Shown: piece after piece, positions 49,301-58,458 of the stretch
Layout of the letters: the number at the start of each line of letters is the position of its first letter
Numbering within the stretch: the stretch's first letter is position 1
Source: JBBQVZ01 sp963695975
GTDB taxonomy: Bacteria; Actinomycetota; UBA4738; HRBIN12
NCBI GenBank assembly: GCA_963695975.1
Contig: CAVOIB010000010.1
Location: 310,001-374,000 of the forward strand
Direction: 5' to 3'
Length of the DNA stretch: 64,000 bases
Notes under the pieces: model-generated
The model's input: the letters and a program-made list of their open reading frames with translations, nothing else
Told to the model about the DNA's origin: nothing
The model's database searches: none
Position numbers and translations under genes: made by a program

Positions 49301-50784
49301 CGGCTGTCTTCACCCAGCCCACCGAGGGGGCGCTCGAACGGTTGGTGGCGCGGTACGCTCGCACGCACGCGCCGTTCCTCGCGAGCCAGGTGGCGGCTCG
49401 ACTCGGCGCGGGCATCGACCGCGTGCGGTCAGCCCTCGGAACGCTCGAGTCGGCCGGGCGTGTCACCCACGGCGAGTTCCGCCCCGGAGGGGTCGAACGC
49501 GAGTGGTGCGACGTCGACGTGCTGCGACGGATCCGCCGACGGTCGCTCGCGGCGCTCCGCAGGGAAGTGGAGCCGGTCGACGTGGCCACCGTGGGCCGGT
49601 TCCTCCCCGAGTGGCAAGGCGCCGTCACCCCTACCGCCGGAGCCAGTGCGCTGGTCGATGCCATCAGTCGACTCCAGGGCGCCGGTATCCCAGCGTCGAT
49701 CCTGGAGCGCGACGTCCTCCCCGCCAGGCTCCTCGGGTATCGCCCCGCAGACATCGACGCCTTGTGCGCAGGTGGCGAACTGGTCTGGATCGGCGCCGGC
49801 CCGCTCGGCGCAGACGACGGACGAGTCGGGCTGTACTTCCGCGATCACGTCCGGCTCCTGGCGCCGAGCCGAACGGACGATCCCCCCGATGGTCCGACGC
49901 ACGACGCGATCCGTCGACACCTGGATCGCGATGGGGCGTCCTTCTGGCCCGACCTCGTGCGTGCGGCCGGGACGGCCGACGAACGGGTCGTGCTGGGGGC
50001 CCTGTGGGACCTGGTCTGGGCCGGCGAGGTCACGAACGACACGCTCGCCCCCCTCCGAGCGTTGAGCGCGCGGCGATCCCGATCGCCGCGCACGGGAGCG
50101 CGGCCTCGGCCGGGCGCCCTTCGGCGCGTGGGCCCGCCGGCAGGAGCGGGGCGCTGGTCGCTGGTCGCCCCGCTCCTGGAGCCGAGCGCCACGCCCACCG
50201 AGATCGCACACGCACGCGCGATGCAGCTGCTCGACCGGCACGGCGTGGTGACGCGCGAGGCCGTCCTGGCCGAGGGCACGCCTGGCGGCTTCGCGAGCGT
50301 GTACGCCGTGCTGAAGGCGCTCGAGGAATCCGGGAAGGTGCGTCGAGGCTACTTCGTGGACGGGCTCGGCGCGGCCCAGTTCGCCCTCCCGGGGGCGGTC
50401 GACCGCCTCCGTGGGCTGCGAGAGACAGCTCATGGCGCGCCGCCGGTCGTCCTCGCCGCAACCGATCCCGCGCAGCCGTACGGAGCAGCCCTCGGCTGGC
50501 CGGATGGACCGGGACGTCCGGCCCGGCAGGCCGGGGCCTTCGTGGTCCTCGTCGGCGGTGAGCTCGCCGCGTACCTGGAGCGCGGTGCGCGGAGCCTGCT
50601 CACGTTCGATGCCGATGCCGACGGCTGGGTGGACGCACTGGCCTCGCTCGCTAAGGACGGCCGGCTGCGCCGGATCGAGCTGACCCGAATCGATGGCATC
50701 CCCGCGGGTGAGTCATCGCTCGCCGACCGGTTGCGCTCGGCCGGGTTCACCGACGGCTACCGAGGCCTCACCGTACGAGCCTGA
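46375..50784 (+). CDS. lhr: Long ATP-dependent helicase Lhr
   Basis: Superfamily 2 DNA/RNA helicase of 1469 residues, as long as mycobacterial Lhr (about 1500). Walker A is LVLAPTGSGKTL near residue 40; the DExH box is VDEIHAM; further motifs are GLSATQ and the ARRLAERLAARLNEL/RIGRAGHQ region. After the Lhr core there is a long C-terminal domain, as in Lhr of mycobacteria and E. coli, where this part carries additional DNA-repair activity. GTG start with a leaderless-type hexamer. The next gene starts 2 nt downstream. Confidence 0.95.
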   Translation: MTLEVFSPAVRAWFEATFDEPTPAQRDGWSAIARGDHTLVLAPTGSGKTLAAFLWAIDRLTTEAPPGVADRTRVLYISPLRALAVDVEKNLRAPLAGIEHAAARVGGSLAHRPQVGIRTGDTPANERRRMLKRPPDVLITTPESLYLMLTSSARETLRGVRWVIVDEIHAMAASKRGAHLALSLERLDRLTETPPQRIGLSATQRPLEEIARFLGGLTAEGPRPVTIVDAGLIKPMEIEVIVPVEDMAELRGVAEPAGPAPMVLGPSTDARSPAAASIWPAIHPQLVELIRSHRSTIVFVNARRLAERLAARLNELAGEDLVRAHHGSLAREQRTEVEDALKEGRLRAIVATSSLELGIDMGAVDLVIQVESPGSVASGLQRIGRAGHQVGEPSRGKIFPKFRGDLLEAAVVTHRMGLGLIEETHYPRNPLDVLAQQLVAMCAVDEWPVGELATVVRQAANFADLSDDVFTAVLDLLSGRYPSDDFAELRPRLVWDRTTDTVRARDGAGRIAITNGGTIPDRGLFGVFLADGTRVGELDEEMVYESRRGEVFVLGASSWRIEDITRDRVVVSPAPGEPGKTPFWKGDKPGRPLELGRALGAFTREIASTRRHDALRRLRRDVGLDELAAENLVKYLEDQREATGAIPDDRTVVVERFRDELGDWRICILSPFGRRVHAPWGLAIEARLAERVGPGAQVLWSDDGIVIRLPEAEDRLPLEDLLFEPEEIEEEVLRLLPGTALFASAFREASARALLLPRRRPGQRTALWQQRQRSADLLTAAAKHPTFPMLLETTRECLRDVFDVPALREVLGDLRSRKTKLVAVDTERASPFAQSLLFRWVAVYMYEGDAPLAERRAAALALDRDLLRELLGEEELRELLDPAALDQVELELQGLAEGRGARNADDVHDLLRSVGDLIFAEIAARTAQDPSAWTDQLLTDGRALTLRVAGEDRVCAVEDAALLRDALGVSLPLGLPAVFTQPTEGALERLVARYARTHAPFLASQVAARLGAGIDRVRSALGTLESAGRVTHGEFRPGGVEREWCDVDVLRRIRRRSLAALRREVEPVDVATVGRFLPEWQGAVTPTAGASALVDAISRLQGAGIPASILERDVLPARLLGYRPADIDALCAGGELVWIGAGPLGADDGRVGLYFRDHVRLLAPSRTDDPPDGPTHDAIRRHLDRDGASFWPDLVRAAGTADERVVLGALWDLVWAGEVTNDTLAPLRALSARRSRSPRTGARPRPGALRRVGPPAGAGRWSLVAPLLEPSATPTEIAHARAMQLLDRHGVVTREAVLAEGTPGGFASVYAVLKALEESGKVRRGYFVDGLGAAQFALPGAVDRLRGLRETAHGAPPVVLAATDPAQPYGAALGWPDGPGRPARQAGAFVVLVGGELAAYLERGARSLLTFDADADGWVDALASLAKDGRLRRIELTRIDGIPAGESSLADRLRSAGFTDGYRGLTVRA

Positions 50785-50786
50785 TC

Positions 50787-51584
50787 ATGATCGTCCGCTC
50801 CGTCGACGGTACGCCGATCAGCGCGGAGGGGTACGGCGAAGGAACGCCCGGCCTCATCGTGGTTCCTGGCGCCCTCACCAGCCAACACACCTGGAAGACC
50901 GCGTCGCGGCTCCTGTCGGCCGGGCGTACGGTCTTCGTCCTCGACCGGCGTGGCCGGGGGAGAAGCGGCGACGCCCCTGAGTACGCACCGGAACGCGAGG
51001 TCGAGGACGTGCTCGCGTTCCTGCAGGGGCTCGGCGAACCGGTCGACCTCCTCGGCCATTCGTCGGGCGCGATCCTCGCGCTCCAGGCGGCCCAGCGGAC
51101 GCCGACACAGCTCCGGAGGCTCGTGCTGTACGAGCCGCCGGTGTTCTTCGCCGAGGTCGACCGTGCCCCGGCCGAACTCCCCGACCGGCTCGAGGCCACG
51201 CTCTCCGCCGGCGATCGAGACGCCGCGCTCGAGATGTTCCTTCGGGAGGGACCGCGAGCCTCCGAGGCGCAACTCGCCGCGATGCGAGCGGGGCCCGCGT
51301 GGGCCGCACTGCTCGACATGGCGCACACGGTCGTGCGTGACGCGCGGATCCAAGGCGAGTTCGACCACGATCCGGCCGGGCTCCGTCGCGTCCGAGTGCC
51401 CACGCTGATGGTGATCGGTGGCGCGAGCCCGCGTCGCATGCGGGCAGGAGCTGAGACGATCGCGGGGAACATCTCCGACTGCTCGACGCGGGACCTTCCC
51501 GGCCAGGAACACCTGGGGATGCTGACGGACCCGGCCGGCTTCTCGGACACGGTCGATGCTTACCTCCGCGCCCAGATGACCTGA
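50787..51584 (+). CDS. Alpha/beta hydrolase
   Basis: Alpha/beta hydrolase of 265 residues. The nucleophile elbow is GHSSG (Ser), preceded by DRRGRGRSG; the acid is expected in the loop before GGASPRR and the catalytic His in QEHLGML near the C-terminus. The substrate is unknown, and the fold fits esterases, lactonases or dienelactone-type hydrolases. ATG at 50787 directly after the lhr stop; it is likely translated with lhr. Confidence 0.87.
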   Translation: MIVRSVDGTPISAEGYGEGTPGLIVVPGALTSQHTWKTASRLLSAGRTVFVLDRRGRGRSGDAPEYAPEREVEDVLAFLQGLGEPVDLLGHSSGAILALQAAQRTPTQLRRLVLYEPPVFFAEVDRAPAELPDRLEATLSAGDRDAALEMFLREGPRASEAQLAAMRAGPAWAALLDMAHTVVRDARIQGEFDHDPAGLRRVRVPTLMVIGGASPRRMRAGAETIAGNISDCSTRDLPGQEHLGMLTDPAGFSDTVDAYLRAQMT

Positions 51585-51628
51585 AGACGGTCGGCGGTCC
51601 ATCGCACGACCTGCAAGACTCGACCTCG

Positions 51629-53200
51629 ATGGAGCCGCACGCCAAGGGGTCTGCGTGGGCGATCTCGACGCCGCACACCGTCGCGACCGAGGCAGGCGCG
51701 GTCGCGTTCGAGCGGGGCGGGAACGCGCTCGACGCGGCGCTCGCGGCGGCGGTGACGTTGGCGGTCAGCTACCCGCACAATTGCGGCGTCGGCGGCGACC
51801 TGTTCGCGCTCGTCCAGCGACCCGACGGACAGGTCATCGCGCTGAACGCCAGCGGCCGCGCGCCGGCCGGCGTCGATCCCGACGCGCTGCGATCGGCGTT
51901 CGGAACTCACCTACCCGAGCACGGCCCGGCGCCGATCACCGTTCCCGGCGCGGCCAGCGGATGGTGGAGCCTCCATTCGGAAGGGGCGCGGCTACCGTGG
52001 AGCGAGGTCTTCGGCGCGGCGATCGCGCTGGCCCTCGGGGGCGTGGCGGTCTCGAGATCGCTCCGCGCGGCACTCGTGGACGGCGCCGACACGTTCTCGG
52101 ACGATCCCGGCCTCGTGGACGTGTTCTTCTCCGGGGGGAGCCCGCTCGAGCGCGGGGCGCTCTTCCGCCAGCCGGCGCTCGGGGCGACGTTGCAGACACT
52201 CGCCACTCGGGGACCGTCGGCCCTCTACGGCGGCGATATCGGAGAACGATACGCGCGCGGGCTCCGGGCCACCGGCTCGCCCATGACGCCCGAGGACCTG
52301 GCGGGACACGCGGCCGACTTGGTCCCGCCGCTCGCCGGCCGATACCGAGACCTTCACGTTCGCGTCGTTCCCCCGAACAGCCCGGGCTTCGCGCTCCTGC
52401 AGATGCTGGCACTCGTCGAACGCTTGGAGATCGACCCCGACCCGTTCGGTGCCGACGCCGGCAGGCTGGCGCGGGTGTTCGCCACGGTGAACCGTGACCG
52501 GGACCGGCATCTCGCCGATGCGGACGCGATGCGAACCCACCCGCCGACGTTGCTCGACGACGGACACGTGGCGGGCTTGGCGGACGAGATCCGGGACGCA
52601 ACGCCGTCGACACCGGCGACCGGGCGACACGGGACGGGCGACACCATCGCCCTCGTCACGGCCGATGCCGAGGGCTGGGCGGTGTCGTTGGTCCAGAGCC
52701 TCTACGACAGCTTCGGGGCGGGGATCCTGGAGCCCGACACGGGGATCGTGGCGCAGGACCGCGGCGCCTGCTTCTCGCTAGACCCCGGTCATCCGAACGT
52801 GATCGCGGCGCGGAAGCGGCCCGCCCACACGTTGATGCCGGTGCTCGTCCACCAGGACGCGCGAATGGCCGCGGTCGCCGGCAGCATGGGCGGCGCCCAG
52901 CAGCCACAGATCAACGCGTTGAACCTGATCAGAGCGTTCGACTTGGGGATGGCTCCGCACGATGCGGTCGCCGCTCCACGGTGGACCGTGTGGGACACGG
53001 ACGAGGGACCGCTGGCTTGGGCGGAGGGACTCGTTCCTGCGGGGACCACCGACCGACTCGAGGCCGCAGGGTTCAGGGTGAAGCGGCTGGATGACGTGGA
53101 CGAAGCGGTCGGCCACGCGCACCTGATCGTCACTGCCGTGGATGGATCGTTCGCCGTCGGGTCCGACCCTCGAGCGGACGGCGGCGCGTTGGCGTCCTGA
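51629..53200 (+). CDS. Gamma-glutamyltransferase-family enzyme
   Basis: Ntn-hydrolase precursor of 523 residues. The N-terminal part has GGNALDAALAAAVTLAVSYPHNCGVGGD; the autoprocessing region is TGDTIALVTADAEG, with the Thr that becomes the catalytic N-terminus of the small subunit, followed by NxxFGxG-like YDSFGAGIL. GGT enzymes cleave gamma-glutamyl bonds such as in glutathione; no signal peptide is seen, so it may be a YwrD-type cytosolic enzyme. ATG at 51629 is 44 nt after the hydrolase; no strong ribosome-binding site is seen. Confidence 0.85.
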   Translation: MEPHAKGSAWAISTPHTVATEAGAVAFERGGNALDAALAAAVTLAVSYPHNCGVGGDLFALVQRPDGQVIALNASGRAPAGVDPDALRSAFGTHLPEHGPAPITVPGAASGWWSLHSEGARLPWSEVFGAAIALALGGVAVSRSLRAALVDGADTFSDDPGLVDVFFSGGSPLERGALFRQPALGATLQTLATRGPSALYGGDIGERYARGLRATGSPMTPEDLAGHAADLVPPLAGRYRDLHVRVVPPNSPGFALLQMLALVERLEIDPDPFGADAGRLARVFATVNRDRDRHLADADAMRTHPPTLLDDGHVAGLADEIRDATPSTPATGRHGTGDTIALVTADAEGWAVSLVQSLYDSFGAGILEPDTGIVAQDRGACFSLDPGHPNVIAARKRPAHTLMPVLVHQDARMAAVAGSMGGAQQPQINALNLIRAFDLGMAPHDAVAAPRWTVWDTDEGPLAWAEGLVPAGTTDRLEAAGFRVKRLDDVDEAVGHAHLIVTAVDGSFAVGSDPRADGGALAS

Positions 53201-53220
53201 CCTCGGAACCGCCACACTTC

Positions 53221-55638
53221 GTGGCACAGATGGCTTATCACCCCCCGATGTCGAGCCCCGGTGGCGACCTGCGCCGGGTGCGGAGCTTGCTCGCCGACCT
53301 CGACGGCATCGTGTGGGAGGCCGACGCCCGGACCCTGGTGTTCACGTTCGTGAGCGACGGTTCGACACCGATCCTCGGGTACTCGCCGAGCGAATGGGTC
53401 GCGGAGCCGACGTTCTGGGCCGACCACATCCATCCCGAAGACCGTGAACGCATGACGGCGCAGTTCGTCCGCTCCGCGACGGCGGGGTGGACCTTCGATT
53501 CCGAGTACCGCTTCATCGCAAGAGATGGGTCGACCCGGTGGCTGCGCGACCGGGGCCACGTCGTCCGCGACGCCGACGGTCGGCCGACCCTCGTGCGCGG
53601 CCTGATGGTCGACGTGACGCAGCGACGCGCCGTGGAAGAGGAGCGGCGGGTGGCCGAGGAGCGGTTCCGAACGGTCGTCGAGCGCCTTCCGGCGATCGTC
53701 TACCTCGAGGCGGTGGAGGATCCGGAGGATGGGAGCCGGCCGCTGCTCTACGTGAGCCCGCAGCTGGAGGTGATCCTCGGCTACCGGCCCGAGGAGTGGA
53801 TGAGCGATCCCAAGGCCCGGACGCAGCGCTTCCACCGCGAGGACCTGGAACGCATCCGAGCCGAGCACCGTCTCCACGAACTGACGGGCGAGGCGCTCAG
53901 CACGGAGTATCAGATGACGGCCCGCGACGGTCGAACGGTGTGGTTCCGGGACGAGGCCGTCCTCGTCGAAGACGAAGACGGCCGGCCCGCGTTCTGGCAG
54001 GGCATCATGTACGACATCACCGAGCACCGCGAGAGCGAAGCGCGCGCGCGGGAGAGCGAGACGCGTTACCGGGTGCTCGTCGAGCAGCTCCCGGTGATCG
54101 TCTACTCCGAAGCGATCGGTGGTGATGCGCTTGCGCTCACCTACGTCAATCCGCGCACGACCGAGATCCTGGGGATCACTCCTGAGGAGTGGATGGCAGA
54201 TCCGGCCGCCAGTTGGCTCGAACGGATCCACCCCGATGACAGGTTCGAGGTCGAGTCGGCCAACCGCCGGGCCGAGCTCACCGGCGAGCCGTTCTCGGTC
54301 GAGTACCGCATGAACTCGCGCGATGGACGGATCGTGTGGATCGCAGACGATGCGGTGCTCGTCCGCGACGCGCAGGGGAACCCCGCGTACTGGCAGGGTG
54401 TGATGAGCGACGTGACTGAACGCAAGGAGGCCGAGGCACAGCGGTTCGAGGCCGAAGCCCGCTACCGGGCATTGGTCGAACAGACGCCCACGATCACCTA
54501 CATCGATGCGATCGAAGGCCCCCCATTCACCCTGTACATGAGCCCGCAGTCCACGTCGATCCTCGGGTACTCGCCACAGGATTGGTACGACGACGACGAT
54601 CTCCTGGACAAGATCGTGCACCCCGATGACCTCGAGCGGGCGGCGCACGCGCCGGAGTCCGCGGAAGCGCACGATGCCACCTATCGGATGATCGCGAGGG
54701 ACGGACGCGAGGTCTGGATCCACGACCAAGCACGCCTCATCGTGGACGAGGAAGGACGCCCTAAGTACTGGCAGGGCGTCCTGGTCGACACCACCGAGCA
54801 CCATCGGAGTACTGAGCTCGAGCGCGACCTCGAGCAGGAGCGCGACACGGCGCGGCGCCTCCGCGTCCTGGACGAGATGAAGAACACGTTCCTGCAGGCC
54901 GTCTCCCACGACTTGCGGACGCCGCTCGCGGGCATCCTCGGGTTGGCCATCACCATGACGCGGGAGGACCTCGAGCTCGACCAGGACGAGATGCGGGACA
55001 TGGCGATGCGGATCGCACGCAACGCCCGCAAGCTGGACCGGCTCGTCACCGACCTCCTCGATCTGGATCGGCTGACACGAGGCATCGTGGAACCCCTGTT
55101 CCGCCCGACCGACGTGGGTGCGCTCGTCTGGCAGCTCCTTGACGGATCGGAGCTCGTCGCGGATCGCGAGGTGGAGCTGAAGACGGATTCGGTCGTGATC
55201 GCCTGCGATGCTGCCAAGGTAGAGCGGATCGTTGAGAACCTCGTGGGCAATACCGTGAAGCACACGCCGCCCGACGCGAAGATCTGGGTGCGCGTACTGC
55301 CGTGGGAAGGAGGGGCGCTCATCACGGTGGACGACGACGGACCGGGCGTTCCCGCCGATCAGCGCGAACGGATCTTCGAACCGTTCCTGCAAGGGGCCAC
55401 CGCGTCGCCGCATGTGCCCGGCGTGGGCGTCGGTCTCGCGCTCGTCGCGCGATTCGCGGAGCTCCACGACGGGAGCGCGTGGGTCGAGGAGCGGGCAGGG
55501 GGCGGCGCCTCGTTCCGGGTGTTCCTCCCGACGCGCCCTGCCGGATATCAGCCAGAGCAACAGCGGGTCGACGAAGGGCCGGACGATCAGCTCGACGCGC
55601 CGACCGGCACGTCGACGTCGGAGGCCAACCAGGCGTAA
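53221..55638 (+). CDS. Soluble sensor histidine kinase with four PAS domains
   Basis: Histidine kinase of 805 residues without membrane helices. PAS units begin near residues 18, 147, 282 and 414 and use the same R[FY]..(L/V)VE..P signature as the kinase at 12808. The HisKA domain has AVSHDLRTPL with the phosphorylated His about 563, then an HATPase with DDDGPGVP and VGVGLALVARF. It is a shortened relative of the eight-PAS kinase and also lacks an adjacent response regulator. GTG at 53221 (ATG at 53230 possible). Its 3' end overlaps the ATPase gene by 52 nt, convergently. Confidence 0.9.
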   Translation: MAQMAYHPPMSSPGGDLRRVRSLLADLDGIVWEADARTLVFTFVSDGSTPILGYSPSEWVAEPTFWADHIHPEDRERMTAQFVRSATAGWTFDSEYRFIARDGSTRWLRDRGHVVRDADGRPTLVRGLMVDVTQRRAVEEERRVAEERFRTVVERLPAIVYLEAVEDPEDGSRPLLYVSPQLEVILGYRPEEWMSDPKARTQRFHREDLERIRAEHRLHELTGEALSTEYQMTARDGRTVWFRDEAVLVEDEDGRPAFWQGIMYDITEHRESEARARESETRYRVLVEQLPVIVYSEAIGGDALALTYVNPRTTEILGITPEEWMADPAASWLERIHPDDRFEVESANRRAELTGEPFSVEYRMNSRDGRIVWIADDAVLVRDAQGNPAYWQGVMSDVTERKEAEAQRFEAEARYRALVEQTPTITYIDAIEGPPFTLYMSPQSTSILGYSPQDWYDDDDLLDKIVHPDDLERAAHAPESAEAHDATYRMIARDGREVWIHDQARLIVDEEGRPKYWQGVLVDTTEHHRSTELERDLEQERDTARRLRVLDEMKNTFLQAVSHDLRTPLAGILGLAITMTREDLELDQDEMRDMAMRIARNARKLDRLVTDLLDLDRLTRGIVEPLFRPTDVGALVWQLLDGSELVADREVELKTDSVVIACDAAKVERIVENLVGNTVKHTPPDAKIWVRVLPWEGGALITVDDDGPGVPADQRERIFEPFLQGATASPHVPGVGVGLALVARFAELHDGSAWVEERAGGGASFRVFLPTRPAGYQPEQQRVDEGPDDQLDAPTGTSTSEANQA

Positions 55639-57917
55639 GCCTCCTCTTCCTGCGCGAAGTGCAGGCGCAGGATCGCGTACAGCCCGTAGAGAACCCGGCG
55701 CAGGTCCATGAGATCCTCGGAGGTCGGGCCCTCTTCCGGCAGCTCGTCGATGAGCTGCTGGTAGATACGTCCGAGGTGCGCGATCTCGAGGTGAGCGCGA
55801 TGCATGCTCGACAGTGGATCCTCACCGCCCATCGCCTCTGCGACCACGGGATAGACGACGGACTCCTCCTCCTCTTCATGCTCGGGGAGCCGCTCCAGGA
55901 CGAACCGCCGGACGGCCTCGAGCTCCTCTCGGGTCTCGGCAGGCGTCATCGTGCCCAGTCGATCGGCGGTCGTCCGGATCCGCTGCATCTCCGGCACGAA
56001 CTCTTGGTGCTCGACGCGGAAGCGTGCACCGACATCGGTACCGGGTGACGGACGTCGCTGCTGACCATCCCCCTTGAGGGCGCGCAGTGCGTTCAGGATC
56101 GCGAACACGTCGATGCATTCCTGCAGGATCGCCCCCGCGATCGGGACGAGCAGGCCGATCGCGCCCAGGACCATGCCTCCGAACGCGAGACCCATCCCGA
56201 TGATCACGCTCTGCACCGCGATCTTCCGCGAACGACGCGAGATCGCGATGGCGTCCGCGATCCGATCGAGCCGATCCACCACGAGCACGATATCGGCGGC
56301 CTCGGACGAGGCGGTCGCGCCTCGTGCCCCCATCGCGACACCCACGTCGGCGACCGCGAGCGCCGGCGCATCGTTCAACCCGTCGCCGACGAAGATCGTC
56401 ACCCCCTCCTCGCGCTCGGTTTCGACGGCAGCGACCTTCTCCCGAGGATCACGCTCGGACAGCACCCGGTCGACACCGAGCGCAGCGCCCACCGACTCAG
56501 CGACGTCGGGGTGGTCCCCCGTCACCATCACGACCCGCTTGATGCCTGCACGCCGGAGGGTGCGGATCACGCGCGGCGAATCCGGCCGGATCGGATCGTC
56601 GATCACGAATGCCGCCGCGATCCCGCCGTCGATCGAGACGAAGACGCACGACGAACCGTCCAGCGACGTGCGCCGCCGCACGTCGCGGGCGCGCCGGGGC
56701 AGGGCGGCGCCGTTGCTCGAAACGTAGCTGGCCTTGCCGAGCGCGACGTGATGCCCATCAACCTTGCCTTCGATCCCGGAACCGTGGCGTTCGACGACGT
56801 CGGCCGGGAACGTGAGTTCCAGCCGACGCTCACGCGCGGCCCGCACGATCGAGGCCGCCAACACGTGTGGAGAGACCTGGTCGAGCGACGCGGCCAGGCG
56901 GAGGACCTCGTCGGAGCCCAGGCCCTCGAAGACCTCAACGTCGCTTACCCGGGGGATCCCGGAGGTGAGGGTTCCGGTCTTGTCGAAGAGCAGGACCGTG
57001 CCGCGGGCAAGCGTCTCGAGAGCACCGCCTCCCTTCACGATGATGCCGCGGTGCGCCGCGCGCGATATGCCCGCCACCACGGCGATCGGGACCGCCAAGA
57101 TCAAGGGGCACGGTGTCGCCACGACCAAGACCGCTAGCGCACGCTCGGGGTCGCCGCTCACGATCCACGCGAGTGCGGCCATCGCGAGCGTCACCGGGAT
57201 GAAGATGACCGCGTAGCGGTCGGCCAGCCGGACCGACGGGGCCTTCTGCGTCTCGGCCTCTTGCACCAGTCGGACGATGCCCGCGTACGTGCTCTCTTCG
57301 GCGGTCGCCGTCGCGCGGAGATCCAGCGCGGCCGAGGCGTTGACCGCGCCCGAGCGCACCATGTCACCCTGGAGCCGCTCGACGGGCCGCGATTCGCCGG
57401 TGAGTGCAGACTCGTCGAACAACGCGTCGGTCAGGAGCACGCCGTCGACCGGGACGACCTCGCCCTCCTTGACGAGCAGCCTGTCACCGGGGAGCACCTC
57501 TTCGACCGCGCGGATCATCAGCTCGCCGTCTTCGTACCGGGTGACCATCTGGGGCGCGCGCGCGAGCAAGGCAGAGAGCTCCCGGTGGGCGCGTCGATCC
57601 GCGTACCTCTCCAGAGCCTGGCCGCTCGCGAGCATCAGGGCGATGATCGCACCGGCGAGGTACTCCCCCAGCGCCAGCGCCCCCACCATCGCGAGCAGCG
57701 CGATCAGGTCCACGCCGGCCTGGCGTCGCCACAACCCGAGGAGGGTCTCCCACGTGAGCGGGAGCAGCCCGATCGCCGTGGTCGCGGCCCATGCGATGCG
57801 CGCGGCCTCGTGCGCACCCGACCAATACAGGACACCTCCGGCCACGATTCCCGCGACGGAGAACGCGAGCCACAGGTACGTCAGGTCGCGGCTGGGCCGT
57901 GTCGCGTCGCTCATCAC
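55587..57917 (-). CDS. P1B-5-type metal ATPase fused to haemerythrin domain
   Basis: Membrane metal pump of 776 residues. Metal-transport core: TGES, TPCPLI metal-site motif (about 268-273, TPC not CPC), DKTGT (about 312), VGDGLNDAPAL and, in the last helix, QECIDVFAILNAL, which together define the P1B-5 class (Nia-like, nickel/iron). The C-terminal 150 residues carry a haemerythrin four-helix bundle whose ligands are intact: EHQEF, H-x3-E (HEEEE), H-x3-H (HRAH), H-x4-E (HFAQEEE). Overlaps nitrobindin at its start. Confidence 0.9.
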   Translation of the reverse strand: MMSDATRPSRDLTYLWLAFSVAGIVAGGVLYWSGAHEAARIAWAATTAIGLLPLTWETLLGLWRRQAGVDLIALLAMVGALALGEYLAGAIIALMLASGQALERYADRRAHRELSALLARAPQMVTRYEDGELMIRAVEEVLPGDRLLVKEGEVVPVDGVLLTDALFDESALTGESRPVERLQGDMVRSGAVNASAALDLRATATAEESTYAGIVRLVQEAETQKAPSVRLADRYAVIFIPVTLAMAALAWIVSGDPERALAVLVVATPCPLILAVPIAVVAGISRAAHRGIIVKGGGALETLARGTVLLFDKTGTLTSGIPRVSDVEVFEGLGSDEVLRLAASLDQVSPHVLAASIVRAARERRLELTFPADVVERHGSGIEGKVDGHHVALGKASYVSSNGAALPRRARDVRRRTSLDGSSCVFVSIDGGIAAAFVIDDPIRPDSPRVIRTLRRAGIKRVVMVTGDHPDVAESVGAALGVDRVLSERDPREKVAAVETEREEGVTIFVGDGLNDAPALAVADVGVAMGARGATASSEAADIVLVVDRLDRIADAIAISRRSRKIAVQSVIIGMGLAFGGMVLGAIGLLVPIAGAILQECIDVFAILNALRALKGDGQQRRPSPGTDVGARFRVEHQEFVPEMQRIRTTADRLGTMTPAETREELEAVRRFVLERLPEHEEEEESVVYPVVAEAMGGEDPLSSMHRAHLEIAHLGRIYQQLIDELPEEGPTSEDLMDLRRVLYGLYAILRLHFAQEEEAYAWLASDVDVPVGASS

Positions 57918-58408
57918 GTCGCCCGATGAAGCTCGGCCGCTAGGTGTAGCGTCATCGGCGTTCGTTCGGTCGTCATGTCGGTCGTGTACGTCAGGCGGTC
58001 GCCGTCGACCTGATATCGACGCACCACCGCCACCACGTCCATCCCGGTTCCGGTACGGCCGATAGCGCTGGACATGAGCTCGAGATGCGTGCCTTCGAGA
58101 CGACCCTCGGACACCTCCGTAAGTCCGAGCGGATGCGCTACGGTCAACTCGATCCGATCGTCAGCCCCGGGGCGAAGGAACCCACGCTCGAAGTGGATCG
58201 GTGCGCCGTCCGCGGGCGACCAGCTGCGCTGCGCGTACAACAGGAACGCGTCGCCCACGTGTTCGAACGTGAGGTGTTCCTCGTAGTCGAACGGGTCGAT
58301 CGTGGGATACCCGCCCGTACCGGCGCCGCGCCACGTGCCGAGGAGGAACGCCAACGGCTCGACCTCCGGCAGCAGCGGACCCGCAACGAGGTCGCTCACC
58401 GGTTCCAT
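57914..58408 (-). CDS. Nitrobindin-like heme-binding protein
   Basis: Beta-barrel protein of 164 residues with the family motif LLGTWRGAGTGGYPTI and a C-terminal MTLHLAAELHRA segment in which the proximal His that binds ferric haem would lie. Nitrobindins react with NO and peroxynitrite. ATG at 58408 with TAGCGT at exactly -12 to -7 (58415-58420), so leaderless. Its stop overlaps the ATPase start (GTGA), linking the two as an operon. Confidence 0.88.
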   Translation of the reverse strand: MEPVSDLVAGPLLPEVEPLAFLLGTWRGAGTGGYPTIDPFDYEEHLTFEHVGDAFLLYAQRSWSPADGAPIHFERGFLRPGADDRIELTVAHPLGLTEVSEGRLEGTHLELMSSAIGRTGTGMDVVAVVRRYQVDGDRLTYTTDMTTERTPMTLHLAAELHRAT

Positions 58409-58458
58409 GGAGCGACGCTACCACGCGCCTCTGCGGCGCCCGGCGGCCGCCGGAACGG

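Noticed and set aside
47188..49368. A 726-codon open frame on the minus strand inside lhr
   Set aside because: It is the antisense shadow of a high-GC gene; composition is Arg-rich and there are no recognisable domains, while the opposite strand is a complete helicase.
52789..55560. A 923-codon minus-strand frame across the second PAS kinase
   Set aside because: Antisense shadow; the plus strand carries an intact histidine kinase with all motifs.
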